A stretch of DNA of 64,000 bases from Eudorina sp. 2006-703-Eu-15 (taxonomy: Eukaryota > Chlorophyta > Chlorophyceae > Chlamydomonadales > Volvocaceae): the NCBI GenBank assembly GCA_003117195.1, contig BDSI01000002.1:1134289-1198288 (forward strand), given 5' to 3'. This document shows positions 27,001-37,831 of the stretch, piece after piece. The position numbers were made by a program, and so were the translations under genes. The notes under the pieces are model-generated. The model worked only from the letters and a program-made list of their open reading frames with translations. It was not told the DNA's origin and made no database searches. Within the stretch, counting starts at the first letter, position 1, and the number at the start of each line of letters is the position of its first letter.

Positions 27001-30000
27001 TTATGGGTGGGCTTCTTGTTAAACACACACATACACAGTTGTCTTTTACACACACACACACACACACGCTCCAGGATCGGTTCGGACCCTCCGCGATACT
27101 GCCCGCGTTCCCCCCTTCCCGGGGCTCCCCGCCCCACCTGCTGCGCGTGATGTAGTCGGCGTACACGGGCCGACGGCGCGCAAATGCGGACCACATCTTC
27201 CAGAAGCGGCGGTCCGAGGCCCTCGGTGGGGTGATGCGGGTGGCCTGGGTCAGGTAGCGGTCGAACGAGGCCTGGGGGCGGCCGAGGTGGATGGGTACGG
27301 GGGGCGGCCGAGGTGGATGGGTACGGGGGGCGGCGGCGGGACGGGCGGATGAGGGGCAGCCGGTGCCAGTTCTGGGGAGGGCTGTGCTGTGCTGTGCTGC
27401 GCTGTGCTGTGCTGGGCTGTGCGTTCCAATGTCGCACGTCAGCAAGGACCCTGTGTCCATGGGTCCCATGGGTTCCCGCGAGGGCCCTCGGGAGCGCGGC
27501 GCCGTGGACACCACCGCGGGCGGCGGCGGAGAAAGCGGTGCCAGACCGGCCGGGCGGACTTGGCCCGGGCACTGAATCCGAGTCGGACGCGCGGGTGGCA
27601 CGTGGCAGGCGGAGGAGGGTGGGCAGGATCGGGTCCGGCAGGCGAGGGAAGGAAGAGGCGAGGTGGAGGACTGGGGCAGCGGACCCCCATGGGCAAAGCC
27701 CACCTCCGACCCCGGCCCCTCCCCAGTCTCCTCCTCCTCCCTAGGGTTCCCCTCTGCACCCTGGAGGTCCCCGGGTCCCCCCGAGTTCCCTGGAGAGCGA
27801 AGGGGGGTGGTTGCGACCCCCACCTCCCACTCCCGTGTGAATCAAGTCTACCCACGTCCACCCCCCCCCCCCCACCTCCCACTCCTCGTCGTCCGTCTCA
27901 TCGTCGCTGTTGTACGACCCGAACAGCTCCTCCGCCGAGGCCGGTACGGCACTGCGCGAGTGGAAGTACCGGCGGCCGGGCGGGTGTACCCCCACCGCCA
28001 GCACCGAGGGCGGGACCCCGGCGGGGAGCGCCGGGGGGGGCACCGCTCCAGGGGCTGCACCCTCAGGGGCCGGCGGCGGCGGCGGCGGCGGTGGCATCGC
28101 GGCGCCGCCCTGCGGGGGCGGGACGGCGGCACCGGCGCGGCCGATAGCACCCTCGTCGGTTGTCAAGGAGGACATCACTGGAAAGACAGAGAAGGGGGAA
28201 GGGAGGGACGGAGGGCGGCGCGGGGCCCCCGCCCTCCCCCCCTGTGAGCCGCTAGTTGGCAGGGAGGACCCGAGAGGCGACCCGTGGGTCTCGGGATGGG
28301 ATTTCGAGGGTCCGGGTTGTGGCATGATTGCGGGGGATGGGATACAGGAAATTGCGGGGGGGCATGTTGGTACAAAAGCCGAGGGAGGTCCGCGAGCCAG
28401 GGCGATGGAAAAGAACGAAGGGTGGCACGACAGGGGGGGGAGGGCCGGCGTGATGACAGACAAGGGGCGGCCTGAAGGCCGAACGAAGGGGGCCACCCGC
28501 ACACCCACACAGCCACCCACCGCGGCCGCCCTCTGAATCGACTCCAGGGGGACCCGCACCATCGTACAGCCCCCTTTGCCGCCGGCAACGCCGCCGCCGT
28601 TGCTTCCTGCCCGGGCGGCAGCGCCCGCACCGGCAACAGCTACAGCAGCTGCGCCCGCGCCGTCAGATGCCGACTCCGTCAGCTGCTGCTGCTGCTGCTG
28701 CTGCTGTTGGGCGCGCGTCAGACGCTGCGCAGCATCGCCTCCGCCCCGGCCCCCGGCATCCCCGCCGATGGCCAGGGCGCCGCCGCCGCCGTCGCGCGGC
28801 CGACGGCCCCGGCCCCCCAGCCTCCCTGGCGGCAGCGGCTGTGGAGCCGCCCCCAGCGCGGGCACCGGGGCGGTTGCCGCTGCTGTTGCTGCTGCTGCTG
28901 CTGACCCCGCTGCCGCAGCAATAGTATCGTTGGCGGTTGCGTCGTTGGCGGTTGCCAAGGCATCCGAGTAGCGCGGTCCGTCCATACCCACCGCGCGGCT
29001 GTACACCCAGGACTGCGGATTCACACGAGAGGTCACCAGGGCCGTCAAGCGGACAGGAGGTACGGAGGAAGAGGGGAGGAGGGGAGGATGTACGGAGGAG
29101 GAGGGGAGGAGGGAAGGAGGTACGGAGGAGGAGGGGAGGATTCGCTGTCTTTATTGACAAAAAGGGGAGGAGGGAAGGGAAGGGAAGGAGAGGGCCGAGG
29201 CGGCACTGCGGCCACCCAATGACGGGGTGACGGGGTGAGGGCATCAATACGAAGACGGGGCGGGAGAGACGAACCAGGGACGCGGCGTTATAGTGGTCTC
29301 GGAGCCTCCTCGCCCAACACCGCCCTGCTGCTGTCTCACCACCCCAAACCCTGACCTTCCTCGCTACAGACCCCCGGTACGGGCGGTCAGGTCGGTCGCC
29401 ACCGGGGGGTGCACACCGACTCTGTGTCCCTAGGGTTCCCGTCCGCGCAGCTTGCGCCGTCCACCTGCCCACCCGTACCCTAATCCCGCTCCCCCTTGCC
29501 CCCCTTCCCCTGCCAGCCCCCACGACGACGACGGCGGGTGCAGGTACCGCACCACGTAAGTATACTGAGTTGTGCTGGGTGTGCCCGGGTTCGTTCTTCG
29601 GGTTTATTTCTTTTTGCAGTTAACCGCGCCCCTCCCCCCACGACGACGACGTCGCTCAGCTCCCCCTCACCCTCAGCGCCACCCAGGCGGGGCCCCCCTC
29701 CGCAGTGAGCACCAACACGTCCTCCTCGGGCAGCACCAAGTCCCGGCGGCTGGGGTCCACGCTCTCCGCGGGGAGCCGTACCTGTACGACACAAGACACG
29801 ACCATGCTAAACACACACATACATACACGGGTCTCTCCTCGACATACACATGCACATGCGTTTCGCTTGCAGGTTGGGTTACATCGCGAGGTACGAGGTA
29901 CGAGGTCCGTACTGCTCGCCACAAGACCACACACCTCGACGATGCGCCGCCGCACAGCCCGCTGACCCCCTCCGTCGGGCCCTTGGCCCTCCCCGCCCTC

Positions 30001-33000
30001 GCCCCGCGCCTCGCTGGGCGGTTCCGGGTAGCGGTAGCGGTAGAGGCTGTGGCTCGCGGGCAGGTGCCGCCGGAGGCCCTGGGGGGCAGGGCAGGTGAGG
30101 GCGCACGGCGCGGAAGGCAAGTGGTTTGGGTCGGGCGGTTTTTTTTCTACACACACACACACACCTTGTTCCGCTCCCCATCGTCCCGGGTCGTCTTCGA
30201 CGGTGCTGACTGCACGGCGGTATGCTTGCAGGTGGGTACATTGCGATAACAACGCGCGGATCGCACGCACGCACTGCATTGTGGTGTGAGTCTGTGTGGC
30301 CAAGGCAGCCGACGCGCACCAGCGACAAAAGCGCGCCAAAAATTGACAGCGCTCTTCCGACACCGCAACCTTCTATTTGTTATATGGGGCGGGCAATGGG
30401 TATATTATATACGCATACGGGCAAAACTGTCGGGCGCCACTCGGCCCCTCGCATGTCACGCACTCCTGTTTTGCCTGCTTAAGTAACACACCCCTTGTTC
30501 CGTTGTTATTTTGTTGTTTGTTCATGTGCAGGTTATTATGGTAAGTATTTTGGTCCTTGGTTTGGGTCGGGCGGGTCCCTTCTCTAAACACACACACCAA
30601 CGTCAACGAAGCCAGCAAACGCAACATCTTCATCGGCCAGTTCCATCGCCTTTTGCGTGTCATCACCTCCGTCGACAACTTCTGCATCGAGATTGCCCAC
30701 CTCATCCGCGCCCTCGAAGCCCAAGGATATGCCCGGCCGCAAATGCTGGCGCGCCTCCACTCCCTGCTCAATGCCGCTCCCCACGCATTCTACTTCGCCC
30801 GGCGGACTACCCATCCTGACATCGTCGCGGTCGTACGCCGCCACCTTGCCGGCCCCGCCCCCTCCACCGCTAACCACTGATATCCACTGAGCGCCCCACA
30901 TCCCACGTGTAACCACAACGTCACAACCTCCACGCGTTCCGCGGGGTATCACATGATGCCGGGCAGTCAACTCGGCCATTTTCCACGGCCATATCTAAAT
31001 TCGCCCACCCACCGGCTGAACCCCGCAACGCACTCCATCGCCTCCCCCACCTCTCCCACTCTGCCGGCCTTTCCAACCCCACCCACAGCGCTTGGACCGG
31101 TGCCCCGCATGCATACGGGCATCCCGTCCGTGACCGGGATCGGTGGGGAGCCAACCTTTCCTCTGGCCCGCTACCCGGATCACACCCACATTATTCGCAC
31201 ATATGTCATTACCCCACCGGCCGCTGGTACCCTGGCGTCCCTTCCGTACACTACCGTACTGCACCCATACCGCGTTCGTACGCGTCCCTGCCTACAAATC
31301 CCTCCTTCCGCGCTTCTCACCCGTAGCCGCGCCACCACCATAGTAACCTGTTTGCTTTCATCCTGTTTGCTTTCCCCTTATCTAGTTACTGTATTTTGTC
31401 TTGCTCCCTTCCACTTTGCCTCACAACTTGCTTCCTTCCGCGTTCCCGCATGATGGACGACCGACGCTGCTTCCGTGGGGGCCGTCACCATACATTCGTC
31501 ATACATTTCACAGGTCGGTAACTAATCCGTTTGCGTGCGTCGTGCGTCTCCGTATTTAGTATTTGCGGTATGATTTGCCTTGCGGTGGTGGCGCGGCTGC
31601 ATGTCCGCGCGCCTGCATATGGTAAGTTTTTCCTCGCAGGTTCTATGGTACGTATATTGCTACCTGGGATCGGGCGGGCGGGCGGGTTGCAATTCTAAAC
31701 ACACCTGAAATCCCGCGCACGTCATCGAGCACAGCGGGCAGCCGAAGCGCCCCCCCGCGGCCACCCTCATCTCCTCCACAAAGCAGCGCTCCGTCGCCGT
31801 TCCGCCCTCGCTGCCGCCGCCGCCGCCGCCGCTGTCACCGCCGCCGCCGCCGCCGCTGTCACCGCCGCCGCCGCCGGCTTTCCTGCGCTCCTGTCCAGAC
31901 CGCGCCTGATGCTGCCGCCCCTGCGCCGGGGCCGGGCCCTGCCCCCCGTCCCGTCCCGTCGCATCCCCCATCTGCTTCATCTGCTGCACCATCCAGGAAG
32001 CCCGGTCTCCGCCGCTCCGGGGTCCGCCACCGCCAACAGTCGCCTCCAGGGGTGTCCCAGGCGGGGCGGCCCCGCCCACCAGCTCCACATCCGCGTCCTC
32101 GTCTCCCCGCACCTTCTGCTGTACTTGCTGCTGATGTTGTTGTTGTTGTTGCTGCTGCTGCTGCTGACCCTGGAGCTGCAGCTGCTGCCGGAGCTGCTGC
32201 TCGGCCCGCATGAGCTGCTGCTGGCGCTGCTGCTGGCGCTGCTTCGAGCCGGCGCCGCGACCGCCGCCAGCGGACCAAGACGCGTCGTCGTACACGTACC
32301 GAAACTCGACAACGGTATCGACAGCGGCATCGTGCGGCGGCTCCCCCGCCTGCGGCTGCGCGCCGCCGCCGTCTGTACGGCATGCAGCGGCGGCGGCGGA
32401 TGCAAGGATCCGCGGGTGCTCAGAAGGCTCTTGGGGTCTTGCCTCAGCCGCCGCATGCCGTACAGACAGCTCCAGGGAGACCGCCACTGACGCCAGTCGT
32501 ACCACCTGAACCTCCTCCACAGCCACGTCTGTTGACGCTCCGCTTGCGCCGCTGCCGCCCTGGGCGCAGTCGGCGCCGGCTGCGGCGGCGGCGCCGGCAG
32601 CTCCGCTGCTGCTGCGCGTCAGTCTGCCACCGCCAGCGGACCCGCCGCCCCGAGTCGCGCGTCCTGCCGCCGCGCCGTCCGCGGCAGCACCGGCGCTGCC
32701 GCCATTCGTGAGCCCCAACGCGGCCAGCTCTCTCGACCCAGTCCGCTTAAGGCGACGCTGGGCAGCTTCCCCTCGCTGTTGCGGCTGCTGCTGCTGCAGC
32801 TGATCCGCTTGCTGACCCCCTGGTTGCTCCGCCAGCTGCTCCACACCCGACGGCTCCTCACCTACAGCCCCATCGCCCCGCCCGCACGCCGGCTGAGGCG
32901 CCCTCGGCGGCCGGCTCGAGGGCCCTGTGCCGACCCCTGGCCCTGCCGCCGCCCCCGTGGCCACGCCGCCGCAGGGGCCGGAGCCCGGGCCGCCGTTGCC

Positions 33001-35834
33001 ACCGGGACCCAGCAGGTCCACGTCCACGTCCAGGTTCAGCAGGAGGACGACCCGGGTGGCGCCGCCGGGGACCACCATGCTGCACTTGGACCGCGCCAGC
33101 CGGCCTCGGACGAACTGAACCTCAGACCGCAAGTGCTGCTGCTGCTGGTGTTGCTGCTGCTGATGCTGTGGGTGCAGCTGCTGAGACAGCGGGAGAGCGG
33201 GGCCGCCGCCGTTGGATGAGCCATCGGCGGCAGCACCCACCGCCGCCGGTGCGGCGGGCGGCCCCGTCGCTGATGCCCCCCTGTTGTTGCTGTTGCTGCC
33301 CAGCACGGCATCCAGGGGCCGCAGCGCCGCCCAGACGGGCCCCACCTCGGGCAGCAGCCCCAGGATGTGGCCACCCCGGCGCAGGTCTGGGGACGGAGAA
33401 GCGCACATAAACATGCATGTGACGTACGAAAAAGCATTCACGCGCACATCATAAACACGGACACACACACACACACAGACACACACACAGACACACACAC
33501 GCGGAGCGGGGTTCCTCGTTTCTCGCGGCTCGATTCTCCATCAGCACACATGGGGGGGGGTGAGCTCGATGACACCGTTGCGGCGGTGAGGGGGCAACAC
33601 CGGCCTGTGCGGGCGCGCTCGTGGGGCCGATCCAGGCCAGTGTGCTTGGAGAACGGGAGGGCCTGGGGCCTGTTGTTTAACCGGCCGACGGCGGGAGATG
33701 GGCCTTCAGTGGCCTATATCCTTCCTCTGCGCCGCAAGGATCTCCCGCCGTAAGGATCTCCCGCCGCAAGGATCTCCCGCTGCAAGTATCTCCCGCTGCA
33801 AGGATCTCCCGCCGCACGGATCTCCCGCTGCAAGGATCCCCCGCTCATTCGCCCCAAGCCCGACCCAGATCACGCCCGCACCGGTGCTCAGGCGGCGTGC
33901 TCTCCTCCCGGGAGGCACCAGGGTCCTCAGATCCGGGTGCCAGTCTGCAGGCGGGACGGGGGTGTGGAAGTGAAAATGAAAACAGCCCGGACACACCCAG
34001 CCCGACGGGACGGGGGATGGCCAGCAAGGGGACGCCTGGACAGGAGCTGAGAGGGGAACAGACGGACAGACCCACGCCAAGCAGACCGACAGACCCAGAC
34101 AAGATCGGACCAGATCAGGCCATCAGGTCTCACCCGAGGCCAGCAGCAGCAGCACCGGCCGCGTCAGCTGCCGGCGCGGCAGCGGCAACAGCAGGGGCGG
34201 GTGCGCCTCCTGGGCCCCGGGCGACATCGTGACGGCTGCTGCGCGCAGAGGCTTGAAGTCCTGCGGGTGCCAGATCAGGATCCGCAAGCCGGACGGACAA
34301 ACGGATAGACGGACGGCGAAGATTGACAATGAAAGCATGTCAGTGAAACGAAGCGGGACTTCCGCGTGTCTGCCGCGCAGGCCCCCTTCGCCCGACCGGA
34401 CCACACAAGACGCCGTACAGTAATTTGCAAGGCATCTGTATCACTTCTCACAATTGCTGGTGTGTCGAACCAGTCGTTCGGGCCTGGGCCTGGGCCGGCG
34501 CGAGCGCCAAAGGGAGTCCACTGCTTCGCAATGTTTTGGCCCCGGGGCGACCTACCCGGCCAGTCGACGCCGCTTCGCACAGCACCCCGACCAGAGTAAT
34601 CTGCGCGTCCACCAGCGGGGGCGGAAGGCGACAGCGCAGCCAGCACCAAGGCCAGCGTGCACTTCTTACACTGCGATAGCGCGGTCATTCGGATGAAATG
34701 CCGGAGGAACCAGAACGTGACCTCGAGTGCGACGCTTGGAGTCGGACCGGAGCACGTCCCATCCCTCCCTCTCTCTTTCTCTCGGACGGCGGACATCGTC
34801 GGCAGCCATTTCCCATTTGGGTCACATCCGCCGCGTTCACGATCACGATCAGCCCCAAACGAACCTGAGTGCCTCACACTGGCACGTCCCTGCCCCCCTG
34901 CGCGTGTGCACAGGTTCATGTCGCCAACCCAAATGCCTATGCTCGTGTCGATCCCCTCTCCGCACCACCACCACCACCACCACCACCACCTTAGAGAGGT
35001 GACCCACCTGACCGGGGAGGTTCTCGCCGGTCGCGGCCACGGCCTTAAACTGCACGCTCAACGCCGAGTCGCTGAAGCGAGGGAACGGGTCCACGTCGAC
35101 CCCCGTGACATGACATGACAGGGTCGTCCAGGACGACGGACGGAAGTGGAGTGTGTGAACATGGCCGGGCAGTCAGCATGAAAGAGGAGCGAGATAAAGC
35201 GCAACGTGGCTGTCCTGGTGCACGACGTCCCAATGCGTTCGGCCAGGGCAGCCACAGCACGAAGCAGGGCGGCAACCCGACATGTGACGGTCACAGCTTG
35301 TGTGTCATTTCAGGCTGGGCAGGTCAGCTTGCTGGCATAGCATGTGGGTAGTTTTGTGTGCACGGCAGAACACGCGGCTACATGTGACGGCTTTCCGGTT
35401 CAGCCGTACCTTGTTGCTGGCGATGCCGCAGCACATGCGGGGCTGCCCGCATAGCTTAGGTTTCGTCGAAGGAGCCTTGGCTGTGGTGGCGAAATTTTGC
35501 AGCAGAAAGGTGTTTATGGGGCCCATGGCACGCAACCCTCCTCTCGGTGGGTGGGTGGGGGGGTCGGGCGGAGAGGGCTCCATGTTGTGCATCGCAGCCT
35601 CAAAAGGCATGTACTAGGATTGTCATGTCTGCATAACTGATGTTGACAAGTCTTGTCGCTGAATTCTCTGCCAGTCCCCGTGTTGCTCCGGAACTTTGGA
35701 CGCATGACACCCTCTTCGCTCATATTGCGCATCAGACCTACCTGACGGGTGTTAATAACGCCATAAATCAGAGCTGGATGTGTGAACAGATGGATTCCTC
35801 GATGGAGAGAAACCTCTCCGCCATCCGCTGCCAT
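24043..35834 (-). CDS. SUZ12: SUZ12/EMF2/VRN2-type Polycomb (PRC2) subunit with VEFS box
   Basis: A homologue of the PRC2 subunit that scaffolds the E(z) H3K27 methyltransferase in the nucleus. Fourteen exons on the minus strand keep phase throughout: 35834-35742, 35480-35410, 35071-35008, 34600-34556, 34260-34134, 33386-31705, 30078-29935, 29781-29671, 29012-28517, 28177-27876, 27271-27138, 26541-26392, 26108-25418 and 25068-24043 (TAG), about 1711 codons. Visible parts: an N-terminal block (HLFTHPALIYGVINTRQ, RLLRRNLSY); a C2H2 finger split by an intron, C683-x2-C686-x12-H699-x4-H704, with SUZ12 spacing; and a VEFS box at about residues 1014-1139 (RYFHSRSAVPASAEEL, FWKMWSAF, LVVHLLLLHEMNLVDP). 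Known homologues are about 630-900 residues; the extra length is Gln/Ala/Gly inserts and a ~570-residue low-complexity tail with a poly-Asp run. The tail exons are supported by phase and open frame only. Confidence 0.85.
26725..26988. repeat. Dispersed ~260-bp intronic repeat, copy 1
   Basis: Lies in the SUZ12-like intron between exons 11 and 12. It shares long blocks with 30238-30490: it starts ACATTGCGATAACAACGCG, contains GTGTGAGTCTGTGTGGCCAA and GCAATGGGTATATT, and ends CACGCACTCCTGCTTTGCC plus TGCTTAAGCAACACAC. Same orientation as copy 2. No ORF, terminal inverted repeat or target-site duplication is evident, so it is called a repeat rather than a named transposon. Confidence 0.88.
30238..30490. 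repeat. Dispersed ~260-bp intronic repeat, copy 2
   Basis: Second copy of the element at 26725-26988, in the SUZ12-like intron between exons 6 and 7. The copies are roughly 85% alike by eye, with small indels. The segment CCCCTCGCATGTCACGCAC also recurs near 26655 and, more weakly, near 45231. Confidence 0.88.
30596..30880 (+). mobile_element. Retroelement reverse-transcriptase C-terminal-like fragment
   Basis: A plus-strand open frame inside a SUZ12-like intron, antisense to the host gene, encoding about 94 residues to a TGA. It contains NIFIGQFHRLLRVITSVDNF, IEIAHLIRALEAQGYARPQM and LARLHSLLNAAPHAFYF. This resembles the region after the catalytic palm of certain algal reverse transcriptases (a hydrophobic GQFHR-like helix, then RGY-like and an aromatic end). 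No catalytic YxDD motif is present, so it is a truncated remnant. Codon use is smooth and unlike the chance ORFs nearby. The assignment rests on remembered pattern similarity. Confidence 0.42.
33731..33842. repeat. 16-bp tandem repeat, 7 copies, in SUZ12 intron
   Basis: Seven units of GCCGCAAGGATCTCCC with single-base variants, within the intron between exons 5 and 6 of the SUZ12-like gene. Confidence 0.92.
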
Positions 35835-37831
35835 TACTGAGTATCTCTAAGACTGGTTGCCAGCCTGTATAAGACTACATGTTATATGTATCAAAACTTC
35901 GTATTTTTGTTGACCCTAAGGTTATCAAGCTTCAAGGGTGTTACCCCTTCGGTCTTTCAAGGCTGGAATTGCAAGGCGACCAGGGAATTGCAAGGCGAAG
36001 TGATATAAAACGGCCCCTTCACTACAGTTAACATGTAGAGCAGAGAGACTCGTGGCAAAGCATTGAGTGGGCTGCGGGGGCCTGGCTGTCGTAGATCAAT
36101 TTGCGCGCCAAACAGCCGAGCCCGCCATCCACATGGGAGTTGCGCCAACACAGCGTCCTCAAGGTCGTTTAGGCTGACACATACTTTGCCACAAGACAGC
36201 TGCTCATGTGCTGGATACCACTGAGATGGGGAGTTGCTGGGTCCGGCCTAATAAAACCAAACCAGTAAACTTGTAAACTTGGACATCCGGCCTGTCCCAT
36301 TTACATAAAATAACTTGCAACGAAGTCAGAGAGCTTTTCCTGCCCTGGGTGCCATCTCATGGCATGACAGAAACCGGACGGACGAGGTGGTGTTCTAAGG
36401 TGTTCTTCAGTGTCCTTGTGTCTTTAGCGAGATGGAAACGGTGGGGCGGGCTGGTACCATAACGGCCTCTAAGCAGTTTTGACAGCCCCTTGTGAATGTT
36501 TCCTAGGCACCCCCCCCCTTTCATCCGTACAACCCAGCATGATGCGGTTGCTACGCGGGTCAAGGCGCTTCGAATTATTGGTTCCAAGCCGCGGAGGGAA
36601 ACACAACCGCCAAGCCGAGTAAGTGGATACAGAACTGCTGTGCGTGACGAGAGACAACCCACCATTTGTTGTCGCTTCCTCGTTGCTACTAGTTCTAGGA
36701 ACCTGTACAAATGCGTTCTAACATCCTGTATGAATCCGGTAAGAGTATGAATGATCGATGACTACTGCGGCGACACTGGGCCTCACTGGGTAATCGCGCC
36801 GCTCTAACCGCCGTACAAAGATGCTGAACGCGCTCATCAGCCGACCTGGCAAGGTTTCGATCTACATGTCCGGGCAAAGCCGTGATGGGCTCGGGTGCAT
36901 GTACTGGCCACCGCATTTGGGTCCGTCCAGACATGGATGGCGATCACAGCGACTGGGCATCAGGGGCGAGGGGTTTGCCAATTCAGCTCCCTTAGCAGCA
37001 GCTTTAACAGTCGCAGAGTCCAGACCTTAAAGGTCGGTCTTCATAATGGCTGGCCTTTACGCGCTCAGCTGTCTCCAGCCCAACATGAGGGCACAATGCC
37101 GCCAGCCGCAAAAAATGTCAAACATACGTGTTGTGGATGTTGGCTGTGTTCGGATGGACTGCTTTCTGCAGTGGTCGACAGCGTGACACAGCTATGATAA
37201 CTGTGATAACCGCCTTACGCAGTACCTCTCGTGCTGCTCTTGTTGATTCGCATCCTGCGCTTCCTGCGCAGGGTGGAGGCTTAAAAGCGAACGTGTTGAT
37301 ATGGCGAATGACTGTGAGGGAAATGCAGGGACGGAGGTACTGCTGAGGAAGCTGGAAGCATGACTGTACTTCCTTACGCCTGCAACCGATTGTGCCGGTG
37401 CCTGGCAGGTTATCCCGTTTTGCAGTGGCGTTAACACCAAATTATGTTGTGCGCATTCTGATCCCGAGGATGCCCCTCGTGGCGGAACCGCTGGGTTGAG
37501 CGAGACGTTCACAGTTGGGAAACTTGCTCCATTCACGAGCCCGTTTGGTACGGTCCAAGCGCTTATTCGTTTTCATTTGTACAAAATTGCTGCCGAAGGA
37601 ATAACATGAGCTTTACTTAAGCAGCGTTTGTGCATGTACGACAGTTTTCGACTGGTCCTCTTCTCCCCTCCTTCATGCATCCGCAGAAACTTCTGCTTCA
37701 CTTTTCCTGACAATGTTTATGACAACTGCGATGCCACTGCATACTACTTCTGTGTAACGGTGAATCCAGGAAGATAGCAACGCATCCTGTGACAAGCTAT
37801 GTGCCGGCTTTTTTCATTATAATATCTAGAG
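35835..37831. promoter_or_regulatory. Divergent intergenic region, SUZ12-like and ARM-TIR genes
   Basis: About 2 kb separate the start codons of two divergently transcribed genes. The stretch is visibly more AT-rich than its surroundings, has no supported ORF, and presumably contains both 5' UTRs and promoters, possibly a shared one. A TATAATATC string lies just before the plus-strand ATG at 37832 but is too close to serve as a TATA box unless the true start is downstream. Confidence 0.6.

Noticed and set aside
34557..34664. Alternative longer SUZ12 exon reading FLRHFIRMTALSQCKKCTLA
   Set aside because: Its frame does not match the phase of the neighbouring exons; the 45-base exon 34600-34556 (ITLVGVLCEAASTGR) fits both sides and has a better pyrimidine tract.
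37818..37826. TATA box TATAATATC before the TIR gene
   Set aside because: Only a few bases before the ATG, too near for a core promoter of this transcript.
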